64,000 nt of DNA, taken from assembly GCA_001784175.1 (NCBI GenBank), contig MFPR01000028.1:255606-319605 (forward strand), written 5' to 3'. The notes under the pieces were generated by a model, which made no database searches, was not told where the DNA came from, and saw nothing but the letters and a program-made list of their open reading frames with translations. This document shows, piece by piece, positions 22,329 to 30,790 of this stretch (the stretch's first letter is position 1; each line of letters begins with the position of its first letter). This DNA is from Candidatus Lindowbacteria bacterium RIFCSPLOWO2_12_FULL_62_27. GTDB lineage: Bacteria; Lindowbacteria; 2-12-FULL-62-27. Both the position numbers and the translations under genes were made by a program.

Positions 22329-22357
22329 TTGCTTTTTGGGATTGCTTTTGGTACAGT
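22329..22357 (+). promoter_or_regulatory. candidate promoter of the TIGR04073 gene
   Basis: TTGCTT (22329-22334) and TACAGT (22352-22357) are separated by 17 bp in a locally AT-rich stretch. The predicted transcript starts near 22364 and has a strong AAGGAGGTGA site (22386-22395). Confidence 0.45.
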
Positions 22358-22404
22358 TAACAAATTTGCTAGTCATTGTTTGTGAAAGGAGGTGAAGCGG
22401 TGCT

Positions 22405-22713
22405 ATGAAGAAGACAGCGATTTTCGCTATGGCAGTTGCACTGTGTTTTACGTTTACAGTTGGCGCATACGCCGCGGAGAACAACGCGATCGGCAAGCTG
22501 ACGCGCGGCGTGATGAACGCCGGATTCGGCTGGGTTGAGTTTTTCGGCGCGTTGAAATCCGAGGGCGGCAGAGGGCTGGGAACCGGTATTGTCAATTCGG
22601 TGAAGCGGGAGCTGGTGGGAGCAGTCGAGATTGTGACGTTTCCGATCGGCGTTCCGAACGAGGATTTTTCTCCGTTGATCGAGCCGGAATCTCCGTTTGA
22701 CTCGTGGAAGTGA
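22405..22713 (+). CDS. exosortase system-associated small exported protein, TIGR04073 family
   Basis: This 102-residue protein has a cleavable signal (MKKTAIFAMAVALCFTFTVGAYA) and a short mature domain. The sequence KLTRGVMNAGFGWVEF, then GLGTGIVNSVKRELVGAVEI, then VTFPIGVP and PLIEPESPF matches the pattern I know for TIGR04073 (R-G-x-x-N-x-x-x-G-W-x-E and a C-terminal P-L-I-E-P-E). The family co-occurs with exosortase/PEP-CTERM-type sorting systems; its function is unknown. No exosortase is in this window. The gene has a textbook ribosome-binding site nine bases upstream, its own candidate promoter and a strong terminator, so it is a monocistronic and probably well-expressed gene. Confidence 0.85.
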   Translation: MKKTAIFAMAVALCFTFTVGAYAAENNAIGKLTRGVMNAGFGWVEFFGALKSEGGRGLGTGIVNSVKRELVGAVEIVTFPIGVPNEDFSPLIEPESPFDSWK

Positions 22714-22767
22714 CACAGTAGATTCGCGAATCGACTGTAATCGTCAGATCAAGATAGAACACGATCG

Positions 22768-22797
22768 AGGACACCCGATGAGGGTGTCCTTTTTTTT
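22768..22797 (+). terminator. rho-independent terminator
   Basis: A perfect 9-bp stem AGGACACCC/GGGTGTCCT (22768-22776 with 22782-22790) with a 5-nt loop is followed directly by eight T residues. It ends the TIGR04073 transcript and insulates it from the converging minus-strand operon. Confidence 0.9.
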
Positions 22798-22805
22798 CTG
22801 CTTCG

Positions 22806-23270
22806 CTACTGCCGGAAGGCCATGCCCGGTTCTTCCTGGTGGGCAACGGCCGGGGCGGCTGCGAGTTCGGAGCGGATGCGGCGGCTCATCATGCGCAAAA
22901 GGCCCATGGAGATTTCCGGGTACTGCCCGAGGAGCGCCACGAACCGGTCGCGGTCGATCCTCAGAAACTTGCAGGGCGCCACCGCCTTGGCCGTGGCCGA
23001 GCGCGGTTCGTCATCGATGAGGGCCATTTCGCCGAAGGCCTCGAAGGTCGAGAGGGTCTTGACGGGCGTGCCGTCGGCGAGGACGATCTGGACGCCGCCT
23101 TCGATGATCATGTACATGGAATCGCCGGGCTCGCCCTGATTGAAGACGATTTCTCCCTGATCCTCCTCCGTTTCCTCAACGATGTCGGCGATCAGCCGGA
23201 GTTCCTGGATATTAAGCCCGGCGAAGAGGCTCACCTGTTTCAATAGTAAGATTCGTTCAAGGGTCAGCAT
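22806..23270 (-). CDS. cyclic-nucleotide-binding domain protein
   Basis: This 154-residue, single-domain protein has a cNMP-binding (CAP effector) fold spanning about residues 8-130. The phosphate-binding cassette is recognisable as FGEMALIDDEPRSATAKA (about 80-97), with the Gly-Glu and the Arg expected to contact the cyclic phosphate. There is no helix-turn-helix, so it is not a transcription factor by itself. The start codon lies inside the end of the NTT/HEAT gene (14-bp overlap), and proteins that fuse NTT-like membrane domains, HEAT repeats and a cNMP domain are common, so this is probably a detached regulatory domain of that transporter. It is last in the minus-strand operon. Confidence 0.88.
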   Translation of the reverse strand: MLTLERILLLKQVSLFAGLNIQELRLIADIVEETEEDQGEIVFNQGEPGDSMYMIIEGGVQIVLADGTPVKTLSTFEAFGEMALIDDEPRSATAKAVAPCKFLRIDRDRFVALLGQYPEISMGLLRMMSRRIRSELAAAPAVAHQEEPGMAFRQ

Positions 23271-26046
23271 GGGTTTTTAACCCCCCATCGGTTATTTGCA
23301 CGGCCGCTGCGTGTTCGCGGACGAGCGCGGACGAGTGCGACCGCAGAGACGCGACGAGGTCGCGGCGGGCCGGGTCCGGGTTGTCCTTCCACACGTAGAG
23401 GATGGCCGAGATCATGTATTCGTAGGGCCGGGCGACGAGGTCCTCGAGGGTGCGGCCCACGTCAAAGTGGGCGTCCGGGACGTGCTTCAAAAACTCCCTG
23501 CGGGCCTCCACCATCGCGCCGTTCAGGACGGGCAGGAGGATGCCGGTCCAGGGTTTGAGGTCCCCCATATTTTCGAGCGCCTCCAGCGCGAGGGCGCGTT
23601 CGGCCGGCGCGCCGTGGACGGCGTTCCGGTAGACGCGCTGGAGGGTGAGCCGGTCGGAGAGAAATCCGAGCTCGATAAACACGAGCTTGCACGCGTCCCG
23701 CGCCTCCTGGTCGAACACGTAGTTCGTCACGTCGCGCGCGCGGTCGGTCCGGCAGAGTCCGAGAAGATGTTCGCGGAGGGTTTCGATTCGGATCCAGTGT
23801 TCGATCTCGCGTTTCAATATTCGGACCGCCTCCTCCGCCGGGAGCCTGCCGTCGATGCGCTGGGCGAGGGACACGACGCAGAGGTCGCGGATCGCAGGCT
23901 CGTCGGAATGGATCTCCTGGAGCAGGAGGTCGGTCGGGTCCCATTTCGTATTTCGCGCGATGGCGGCGAGAAACCGGAGTTTGACGCGCCGGCGGCTCAC
24001 CTCCTGCCGGTAGGCCAAAAGGATTGTGGTTCGGAGATGCTCGCCGCACGAGGCGAAATACCGCTGCACGTGTGGAAAGAGAATGTCGTCGCGGAGGGCG
24101 TCGACCAGCGCCGGGATGACGCGTTCGTCCTTGAAGGCCGTGAGGGAGCGGACGGCCGCCCGCGAGATTTTCGGATTGGCGTGTCGCGCCATCTCCAGGA
24201 GCGTGGGTAGAAAAGATTTGATGCGCAGCCGCCCGAGGATGGACGCGAGGAGTTCCAGCTCGCGGGGGTCCTCGCTTTTGGCCCAGCGCTTGAGCATCTC
24301 GGCAGTGGAAAGGATGCCGTCGAACCCGCCGATTTCCGCCTCGGTTTCGACCGCCTCCGCGACCACGCCGATGTCGGGATGCATGCGCAGAATTTCGAGC
24401 GCCATGATCTGTTCCTCCGACCCGAGCCTCCGGAACCCCGCGAGCGCCTCGCGGACCACATCCGGGTGCGGATCGCCCAGGCGGTCCTCCAAGTGCGTCA
24501 GCATGTCGCGTCCGCCGATCTGCCCGATGGCGCGGCAGGCCATGCGCCGGACTTCGGGGTTGGCGTGTTCGAGGAGCGGCACACAGAGAGCAGCGGCGGG
24601 TTCGTATTTGATGAAAAGGAAATACTCGATCGCAAACGAGATGTCCTCCTGGTTGGCGGACTTGAGCCGCTGTTCCATTTCGCGGACCGTCGCCTCCGCG
24701 TTTTCGATCGACAGCGCCGACAGGACGGGCACGCCGGCCTGCGGCGCGGCCTGGAGGTTGGAGACGACGGCCTTGAGATAATTCTTGCGGAGCAGGATCG
24801 TCGCGACGAACCAGACGGCGGCGAGTCCGAAGTTGCAAGCCGCGATCTGGGCCGGCTCCAGTTTCAATTCGACCAGCAGCAGCAAGGCCGCGCCGGCCAG
24901 ACCCATCGAAAAGGGTTTGATGTAGCCTTCGACAAACGCCCGCGCCCGTCCGCGCTGAGCGGGCGGGATGGGGTTGAAGAGAAGCTGGTAGGCGACGTCG
25001 GTGGCCGTGTAGAGCAGCACATGATCGCCGAACTTGGTGACGCAGGCCGACGCGAACCCGAAGGAGACGATCATGCTGCCGATGGAGAAGAGGAGAAATG
25101 CGGGATGCAGCGTCATCGCCCCGGTCACACCGAGCTTGCGGATCGCCAGGGGCGTGAGGAATATCTGGAAGAGGAGGCAGCACGCGCCGGCCCAGCTTCG
25201 GAAAATTCCGAGGAAGGACGTCAGGGCGTCCTTGTCGGTCATGGCCACGCCGTTGACCTCCTTCGTGAAATTCGCGCGCGCGACTTGGCTGAACTGGTAG
25301 TCGATCAGGGTGAAGACGAGCCAGAGCGCAAGAATGAGGACGACCATGTTGACGAGGAGCGGCGTGCGCCGGACGTTCCGGAAGCCTTCGAGGAACTGCT
25401 GCCACTGGCTGAGCTTGGGCGCCTTGCGGGCCGCCTTGCCCGGCGGCGCCTTGGGGCGGTACCGCGCGAGGGCCGCGACGACGAGGAGTCCGGCGCCGAG
25501 GAGTACGGCCCACGCGATGAAGAGTTTTTCGGTGCCGAACGTTTTGACGAGCGGTTTGGCCACGAGCCCCGAGGTGATCATGCCGACGAGCCCGCCCATG
25601 CCGACGAGGGGAAAGATGCGTTTGGCCTGGACGGCGTCGAAGAAATCGGCGGCGAAGGTCCAGAACATCATGAGGGACATGAGCCACACCACCTGGATCA
25701 GCGAGTAGGTCGCCCAGTAAAACCACATCCATTCGGTCTTCAGGCCCAACACCACCGTGGCGAGCGTCGCGATGAACAGGATCAGGACCGCCCGCACGAA
25801 TTTGAATCGGTCGAGCTTGTCGACAAACATCGCGTAGACCGCGGCTGACCCGATGGCGATGACGGCGTTGAGCATGTACGCGTAGGGCAGTGCGGCAAGG
25901 CCGACCTTGACGAGGAAGATCGAGTCGCGCGCGTTGCGTCCGAAGAAGATTCCGTTGACGAGGAGGAAGAAGAGGAGCGCGAGGAGGGACGTGCGCGCGA
26001 ATTCGTCCTCGGAGAGTTTGAGTTTGGAGAGGAGGAAGGCTTTCAA
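23257..26046 (-). CDS. NTT (ATP/ADP translocase-like) membrane protein with HEAT repeats
   Basis: This 929-residue protein has about twelve hydrophobic segments in residues 25-425, starting LLALLFFLLVNGIFFGRNARDSIF, a pattern of the NTT nucleotide-transporter/MFS-like superfamily. Residues about 470-900 are a HEAT/armadillo solenoid with repeats such as HANPEVRRMACRAIGQIGG and HANPKISRAAVRSLTAF. This architecture occurs in free-living bacteria, where the substrate is not known to be ATP/ADP, so nucleotide import should not be assumed. The gene starts 10 bp after the reductase gene and overlaps the cNMP-binding protein gene, suggesting that a cyclic nucleotide gates the transporter through the cytoplasmic solenoid. 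Confidence 0.82.
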   Translation of the reverse strand: MKAFLLSKLKLSEDEFARTSLLALLFFLLVNGIFFGRNARDSIFLVKVGLAALPYAYMLNAVIAIGSAAVYAMFVDKLDRFKFVRAVLILFIATLATVVLGLKTEWMWFYWATYSLIQVVWLMSLMMFWTFAADFFDAVQAKRIFPLVGMGGLVGMITSGLVAKPLVKTFGTEKLFIAWAVLLGAGLLVVAALARYRPKAPPGKAARKAPKLSQWQQFLEGFRNVRRTPLLVNMVVLILALWLVFTLIDYQFSQVARANFTKEVNGVAMTDKDALTSFLGIFRSWAGACCLLFQIFLTPLAIRKLGVTGAMTLHPAFLLFSIGSMIVSFGFASACVTKFGDHVLLYTATDVAYQLLFNPIPPAQRGRARAFVEGYIKPFSMGLAGAALLLLVELKLEPAQIAACNFGLAAVWFVATILLRKNYLKAVVSNLQAAPQAGVPVLSALSIENAEATVREMEQRLKSANQEDISFAIEYFLFIKYEPAAALCVPLLEHANPEVRRMACRAIGQIGGRDMLTHLEDRLGDPHPDVVREALAGFRRLGSEEQIMALEILRMHPDIGVVAEAVETEAEIGGFDGILSTAEMLKRWAKSEDPRELELLASILGRLRIKSFLPTLLEMARHANPKISRAAVRSLTAFKDERVIPALVDALRDDILFPHVQRYFASCGEHLRTTILLAYRQEVSRRRVKLRFLAAIARNTKWDPTDLLLQEIHSDEPAIRDLCVVSLAQRIDGRLPAEEAVRILKREIEHWIRIETLREHLLGLCRTDRARDVTNYVFDQEARDACKLVFIELGFLSDRLTLQRVYRNAVHGAPAERALALEALENMGDLKPWTGILLPVLNGAMVEARREFLKHVPDAHFDVGRTLEDLVARPYEYMISAILYVWKDNPDPARRDLVASLRSHSSALVREHAAAVQITDGGLKTHADP

Positions 26047-26056
26047 CGCAATTGAA

Positions 26057-26884
26057 TCACCAGTAATCTTCAGTGAAGATATGTTCCGGCGCGGTCCAGC
26101 CTTGCGCAGTGATGGCGGCCTTGGCGTCCGCGATCATGTCGGGGTTGCCGCAGAGGAAGAAGGCGGTCTGTCCCTTGGGCATGCGCGCGACGAGCGCGTC
26201 GCGTGTCTGGTGGGCCGGCAGGACAGGATCGACCTTGCCCTGTTTCGGCAGGCCGAGGAGGAGCCGGAACGTATCGTTGACGCGGCCCTTGCCCATGGCC
26301 GGGCTCCATCCGGCGTCGCCGTCGGGCCGGCTGACGGTGGGCAGGTAGACGAAATCAAGGTCGGCGTCGACTTCGCAGCCACGAAGCTCCTCCACGTATC
26401 CCATCTCCTTGCTGGTGCGGTTGCCGAACATGAGCGTGATGGTTTTTCCGCGTCCCTGCCCGGACGTCTTGAGGGTCCGGAGCATGCTGATGAAGGGCGC
26501 AAGTCCGGTGCCGGTGCACATGAACACCATGCGGGTGAGGGCTGTGCGAGAGAGAGTGAATTTGCCCTTCGGCCCCATGTACCAGACCTGCTCGCCGATT
26601 TTTTTCCGGAAGAGATGTGGCGTGAATTCGCCGCCGTCGACTTCGACGATATAGAACTCGACCGAGTCCTTGACGAGCGGCGAGGATGCGACCGAGTAGG
26701 GCCGCGGGACGAACTTGACGCCGGCGGCCTGCTGGACGTCGTCGCCGATCGTGAGGTACTGCCCGGCCTCAAAATCGACGATGGGTCCATCGGTGGGCTT
26801 GAAATGAAAAACGGCGAGGCCCGGAAACCCGACCTCCTCCTTTTTCGTCAAGATCAGCGGCTTCATGCGGTCTTTCAGCGCCAT
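26057..26884 (-). CDS. ferredoxin-NADP reductase-like flavoprotein
   Basis: This 275-residue protein has the two-domain FNR fold. The FAD domain carries RPYSVASS (about 61-68, the R-x-Y-S flavin motif). The NAD(P) domain carries CTGTGLAPFISML (about 123-135) and the late CGNPDM (about 247-252) with a C-terminal aromatic residue (EDYW), as in bacterial ferredoxin-NADP+ reductases. No iron-sulfur or haem domain is attached, so it should transfer electrons between NAD(P)H and a separate ferredoxin or flavodoxin. It lies 10 bp upstream of the NTT/HEAT gene. The start MALKDRMK is the only good ATG; the partner protein is not in the window. Confidence 0.85.
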   Translation of the reverse strand: MALKDRMKPLILTKKEEVGFPGLAVFHFKPTDGPIVDFEAGQYLTIGDDVQQAAGVKFVPRPYSVASSPLVKDSVEFYIVEVDGGEFTPHLFRKKIGEQVWYMGPKGKFTLSRTALTRMVFMCTGTGLAPFISMLRTLKTSGQGRGKTITLMFGNRTSKEMGYVEELRGCEVDADLDFVYLPTVSRPDGDAGWSPAMGKGRVNDTFRLLLGLPKQGKVDPVLPAHQTRDALVARMPKGQTAFFLCGNPDMIADAKAAITAQGWTAPEHIFTEDYW

Positions 26885-26918
26885 GGATGAATTCCTTTAT
26901 ATGATTTCGGCGCGCAGG

Positions 26919-27605
26919 TCAACGGTCGACCGGAACGATCCGGCTGTAGGCCGGGTCGAGCCGGAGTTTCATGCGGCCGGCGCGGCGCGTTTCCGTGTCG
27001 GTGCGCCAGAGGGCGCGGCCTTCGAGGAGGATGGCGCGGGCGGCCGGGAAGAACGTGGAGTGGGCCGCCGTGGCGGAGGCGCTTTCGGTCCGGATGTCGG
27101 GCTCCACAGCGTCGATGCGGTCGAGCGAGAGGGGGCCGGCGGCGGCCGCCGCGCGGAAGGAAAGGGGCTCGCGGTCGAACCGGACGGCGTCCCGGGCGGA
27201 CCAGGCGCCTTCGCCGAAGGAAATCTCCATCGACGATGCCGTAAAGCGGCCGCCGTAGTACAGGCGTCCGGAAATTTCCTTGAGAGAGATTCGGCCGGAA
27301 TCAGGCGCCTCCATGCGTGCCTGGCCGGCGCGGGCGATGAGGTTCAGGAAGACCAGGTTATTCCGGTAAAACGCCACATCCACCGAATCCATGTCGACGC
27401 GGTCGCTTCCCCAGAGCGCCGCCGTTTCGCCGTGGATCTCGACAAACCGCTCCTCGCCGGTCTGGTACCGCAGGACGTACTGATGGAGGCGGGTGTGACC
27501 CGCGTCCGGCGCCGCCGGCTCGTGCCCGGGGCGACCGGGGCTCGATCCGCAGGCGGCGAGCAAGAGAAGCGGGAACAAGAGAACAACTCGATCAAGTCTC
27601 ACCAT
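26919..27605 (-). CDS. LptC-like lipoprotein
   Basis: This 228-residue protein has a lipoprotein signal (VVLLFPLLLLAAC; lipobox LAAC at about residues 16-19 counted from ATG 27605). The mature part is a series of short beta strands (FVEIHGETAALWGSDRVDMD, ISGRLYYGGRFTASSMEISF, RFDREPLSFRA) typical of the LptC/OstA beta-jellyroll family that carries lipopolysaccharide across the periplasm. No LptA or LptB gene is adjacent, so the assignment is by fold pattern only. ATG 27605 is preferred over the upstream in-frame TTG 27623, which adds an unusual N-terminus. The gene lies 34 bp upstream of the reductase gene in the same direction. Confidence 0.6.
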   Translation of the reverse strand: MVRLDRVVLLFPLLLLAACGSSPGRPGHEPAAPDAGHTRLHQYVLRYQTGEERFVEIHGETAALWGSDRVDMDSVDVAFYRNNLVFLNLIARAGQARMEAPDSGRISLKEISGRLYYGGRFTASSMEISFGEGAWSARDAVRFDREPLSFRAAAAAGPLSLDRIDAVEPDIRTESASATAAHSTFFPAARAILLEGRALWRTDTETRRAGRMKLRLDPAYSRIVPVDR

Positions 27606-27649
27606 CGTGAAACAATAACCCAAAAGAATCCGTGCGGCAATGTGGGCGG

Positions 27650-29956
27650 TCAGGGAACCGTGAACGCCGCCGTCCGCGTGTTGTTGAGTTCGTTCGATTC
27701 ATGGACCCAGTTGAGGGAATCGACCTCGACGGTGACCGTGTAGAACCCGGCCGGGAGTCCGGCGTTAAAGAGGAAATTTGAGTACGTTTCACTTCCGGGC
27801 GAAAAAATCGAGTTGATGCTTTCGGACTTCTCTCCGATCTGGACACCGTCCCGGTATATCCGGCATCGGGCCGCGATGCTGGACGACGGCCCGGCGCCTT
27901 GGTTTCTGTATACCGCCCGGAGCCTGAACGCCGACCCGGCCGCCGGCGTCTGTGGATCGAGCGCAAGCGACGTCACCGTCCAGTCGGGTTTCTCCACCGC
28001 GGGAACCACCGTAAACGCGGCTGTTCTCCGGTTGTCCGCCATGTTCGCCTCCCGGCCGATGTAGTCTCCTCCCAGAAGCAGGTCCGCTTCGAACTCGTAG
28101 TTTCCCGGCTCATGAAGGACGAGGTGAACCGCGCCCGAGGGCGGACTGATCTCGCAGGTGTCTCCCGGCGCGAGCGGCCGCATCAGGTTGTAGGAGAACG
28201 CGCTCGACTGCAAATCCGGCTGGCCGGTCTTGCGGTACTTCCATGCGACAGACACGCCGCACGGATTGAGCGTTTCGGTCCCCACGTTCCGCATCACGAT
28301 TTGGACGGCGCCGTTCTGCAGTACCTCGATCGTCGACGGCACGACCGCCAGCGTCGCAAGCGCCACGTCGGGCGGCACGAGGACGCTTCCGCCGGCGCTG
28401 GTTCGGAATGTGCCGGACCGCGAGTTATTGGACTCGTTCGATTCCTGGACCCAGTTATCCGAATCGACCTCGACGGTGACCGTGTAGGTCCCGGCCGGGA
28501 GTCCGGCGTTGAAGAGGAAATTAGAGTACGTTTCACTGCCGGGCGAAAAAATCGAGTTGATGCTTTCGGACTTCTCTCCGACCTGGACGCCGTCCCGGTA
28601 TATCCGGCATCGGACCGCGATGCTGGACGACGGCCTTGTTCCCTGGTTTCTGTATACCGCCCGGACCCTGAACGCCGACCCGGCCGCCGGCGTCTGTGGA
28701 TCGAGCGTAACCGACGTCACCGTCCAGTCAGGTTTCTCCACCGCGGGGACCACCGTAAACGCGGCAGTTCTCCGGTTGTTCGCCATGTTCACCTCCCGGC
28801 CGATGTAGTCTCCTCCCAGAAGAAGGTTCGCTTCGAACTCGTAGTTTCCGGGCTCATAGAGGAAGAGGAGGAACGCGCCTGAGGGCGGAACGATCTCGCG
28901 GGTGTCCGCCGGCGCGAGCGGTTGGAGCAGGTTGTAGGAGAAGAGGCTCGATTGCAAATCCGGCTGGCCGGTCCTTCGGTACTTCCATGCGACGGACACG
29001 CCGCACGGATTGAGCGTCTCGATCCCCACGTTCCGCATCACGATCTTGACGGTCCCATTCTGCAGGACTTCGAGGGGCGCCGGCGTGACGGTCAGCGTCG
29101 AAAGCTCCACGTCCGGCGGAACGAGGCGGGCAGGCGTGGGTGAATCCTGGGTTCTTGATCCTGACGTATCCTGCGCGACGATCAGATTCATCGTCCTGAC
29201 GGCGTTTCTCATGTAGGCCGGCCGCGCCTTGTTCCCGATGTCGGCTTCCGCCACCAGCCGATACCGGCCCGCCGGCATGCCCGTGGGGATTTCCAAGTTC
29301 AAAGTGGCGGATGCCCCGTTGGCCAGGCGTTTCCGGACCGGTTCCTCTTTTGCGGCGACCACCCTCTGACCCTTGTACATGGACAGCCGGTTGACGACGA
29401 GATTCGGCTCAACGGCGTTCGATCTATTCACGAACAGGGCGCTGGCGGTAAAGGGCGCCGAGGCCCTCGGATTCGGCGGCGTCACCCGGATTGATTTGGC
29501 TTCGATCGAGTACTTGCCCGTGACGGTGACCTTGTCCGTTCGGGCCTCCTGGATCACGATGCGGCCACTCGGACCTCCAACGCCCTCAAGCACGATCTTG
29601 CTTGCCTCGATCTCAAAGACACCTGTCTTTGCAAACACGATCTCATCCTTACGGAACGGATATGACCGGACTTCAGAGGGTTTGAGGCTCTCGGCCGCAT
29701 AGAAGGCGGCCTGCCCGGCGGCGATCCATTTGCCGCCCGCGGGCCTCACTCGCATCGAAACCTCGGCACGCACAAAAGAAACGGGCTCTTTGCCGTGGTT
29801 GGCGAGGGTCACCATGAACAGCAGTTTCTGACGCGGCTCGACGCGATCGGGTGTGACGGTGAATCGCTCGAAGTCAATGACGGGCGCGTGACTTGCGGCG
29901 GCCTGAATCGGCGCTGCGAGGCAGGCCAGTAGTAGAATGACGGGACTTATTTTCAT
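27650..29956 (-). CDS. exported CARDB-domain repeat protein
   Basis: This 768-residue protein has a signal peptide (PVILLLACLAAPIQAAA, about 4-20) followed entirely by Ig-like beta-sandwich domains. The recurring closing pattern E-S-N-E-x-N-N-x-R (VQESNESNNSRSGTF, VHESNELNNTRTAAF) and NMANNRRTAAFTV is characteristic of CARDB domains, which are cell-adhesion-related modules. Two near-identical units of 248 residues follow the first 280 residues in tandem, each with two CARDB-like domains. The start is set by a GGAGGAG site seven bases before ATG 29956, which also overlaps the stop of the preceding gene (ATGA). The protein is probably periplasmic or surface-exposed. No enzyme motif is visible. 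Confidence 0.8.
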   Translation of the reverse strand: MKISPVILLLACLAAPIQAAASHAPVIDFERFTVTPDRVEPRQKLLFMVTLANHGKEPVSFVRAEVSMRVRPAGGKWIAAGQAAFYAAESLKPSEVRSYPFRKDEIVFAKTGVFEIEASKIVLEGVGGPSGRIVIQEARTDKVTVTGKYSIEAKSIRVTPPNPRASAPFTASALFVNRSNAVEPNLVVNRLSMYKGQRVVAAKEEPVRKRLANGASATLNLEIPTGMPAGRYRLVAEADIGNKARPAYMRNAVRTMNLIVAQDTSGSRTQDSPTPARLVPPDVELSTLTVTPAPLEVLQNGTVKIVMRNVGIETLNPCGVSVAWKYRRTGQPDLQSSLFSYNLLQPLAPADTREIVPPSGAFLLFLYEPGNYEFEANLLLGGDYIGREVNMANNRRTAAFTVVPAVEKPDWTVTSVTLDPQTPAAGSAFRVRAVYRNQGTRPSSSIAVRCRIYRDGVQVGEKSESINSIFSPGSETYSNFLFNAGLPAGTYTVTVEVDSDNWVQESNESNNSRSGTFRTSAGGSVLVPPDVALATLAVVPSTIEVLQNGAVQIVMRNVGTETLNPCGVSVAWKYRKTGQPDLQSSAFSYNLMRPLAPGDTCEISPPSGAVHLVLHEPGNYEFEADLLLGGDYIGREANMADNRRTAAFTVVPAVEKPDWTVTSLALDPQTPAAGSAFRLRAVYRNQGAGPSSSIAARCRIYRDGVQIGEKSESINSIFSPGSETYSNFLFNAGLPAGFYTVTVEVDSLNWVHESNELNNTRTAAFTVP
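27662..29120 (-). repeat. tandem duplication, period 744 bp, within the CARDB gene
   Basis: Two consecutive copies are offset by exactly 744 bp (for example GAGGAAATT at 27770 and 28514, and CACGTC at 28364 and 29108). Long stretches are almost identical in DNA as well as protein, which points to a recent duplication or ongoing gene conversion. Confidence 0.85.
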
Positions 29957-30495
29957 CTGAGTGCTCCTCCCTCGTTTTCGTAATACAGTCCGACGGCATA
30001 TCTTCCCGGCGCGCCGCCCAGCAGCCAATCACGGAAAGTCCGACAGGCGCCGAGCAGAAACATGGAATCAAACGAGCGCGAGATGACGCAAGCGCGCGCG
30101 CCGGGGATTTCCGGCGCGGCCGGTTTTCCCGCGGTCTTTGCCTGCGCCTGCGCCGCCTGGTACCTCAGCTTCAAGGACACCTTGGATCCGGCCGGGAAAT
30201 ACTGCACCTGCGATGTCACGATCTTGAGCACGCCCTCCACCGGAGGATTGTCAATGCCCGGCACGGCGGTGTTCAACAAATTCAAATATCCATCCCGCGT
30301 GGCCCATGCGCCTCTTATGGCCTCGACCCGATTGTCGGGCGTCTGGACCTCGCCCCGGTAATCTTGATTGGATCCATTGAAACCATAGAGTTCCCACATA
30401 TAAAGCGGCGCGGCGGTTGCCGCGGTGCCGGAAAACAGGCACAGGCAAATCACGGTTACTAACATTGCGCTCCAATCTCGCTTCTTCATTGTCAT
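29953..30495 (-). CDS. small exported protein of unknown function
   Basis: This 180-residue protein has a clear signal peptide (MLVTVICLCLFSGTAATAA). The mature part begins PLYMWELYGF and contains an internal disordered Ala/Lys/Pro segment (AQAQAKTAGKPAAPEIPG). It carries two cysteines, in ACVISRSFDS and GACRTFRD, which could form a disulfide in the periplasm. I do not recognise a family. Start ATG 30495 (MTM) is chosen because the signal peptide follows at once; an ATG at 30489 is equally possible. It is the first gene of the minus-strand operon, overlapping the CARDB gene by ATGA, so the two products probably work together at the envelope. Confidence 0.7.
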   Translation of the reverse strand: MTMKKRDWSAMLVTVICLCLFSGTAATAAPLYMWELYGFNGSNQDYRGEVQTPDNRVEAIRGAWATRDGYLNLLNTAVPGIDNPPVEGVLKIVTSQVQYFPAGSKVSLKLRYQAAQAQAKTAGKPAAPEIPGARACVISRSFDSMFLLGACRTFRDWLLGGAPGRYAVGLYYENEGGALR

Positions 30496-30657
30496 CACCC
30501 GCTCTGCCTTCTCCCTCCTGCGAGGGTTCTTGATATGACCTACCATTCGCGCCGCGAACTGAACGGAACAGTGGCAATCGCCGTGCCAGATCGTCCGGCG
30601 CGGCTGCATATTTTCTAAGTAGCAGAGCCGAAGTCGATTAATCATTCACACAAAGTC

Positions 30658-30673
30658 TGTGATCCAGATCACA
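30658..30673. promoter_or_regulatory. CRP/FNR-family binding site
   Basis: TGTGATCCAGATCACA is a perfect TGTGATC-N2-GATCACA palindrome, matching the classic CRP consensus at all ten TGTGA/TCACA positions. It lies 163 bp upstream of the minus-strand operon start and 118 bp upstream of mqnE. Its centre is about 119 bp from the predicted mqnE transcription start, too far for ordinary activation, so the minus operon is the likelier target. Confidence 0.7.
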
Positions 30674-30749
30674 AAGATGTTGAACGTTATAGATTTATAT
30701 ACGTGGGCGGATGAATCTTCAGACGGATGCACAGTTCAAAACAAACGCA

Positions 30750-30778
30750 TTGACAACCGGCGGCCGGGCGACTAAAAT
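30750..30778 (+). promoter_or_regulatory. sigma70 promoter of the mqn operon
   Basis: TTGACA (30750-30755), 17 bp and TAAAAT (30773-30778) form a near-consensus promoter. ATG 30791 lies 12 bases after the -10 box, so the leader is at most about six bases and has no room for a Shine-Dalgarno. Confidence 0.75.
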
Positions 30779-30790
30779 GCGGTTTACTTT

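Noticed and set aside
23462-25732. A 756-codon open frame antisense-parallel to the NTT/HEAT gene (minus strand, other frame) and a 489-codon frame on the plus strand at 24379-25848
   Set aside because: Both are Arg/Pro/Gly- or Glu/Asp/Arg-rich shadow frames produced by the strong GC bias at third positions of the real gene; no family motifs, signal or ribosome-binding sites.
30674-30749. CRP-site control of the mqn operon
   Set aside because: The palindrome centre is about 119 bp upstream of the predicted mqnE transcription start, farther than typical activating positions; the divergent operon is the better candidate.
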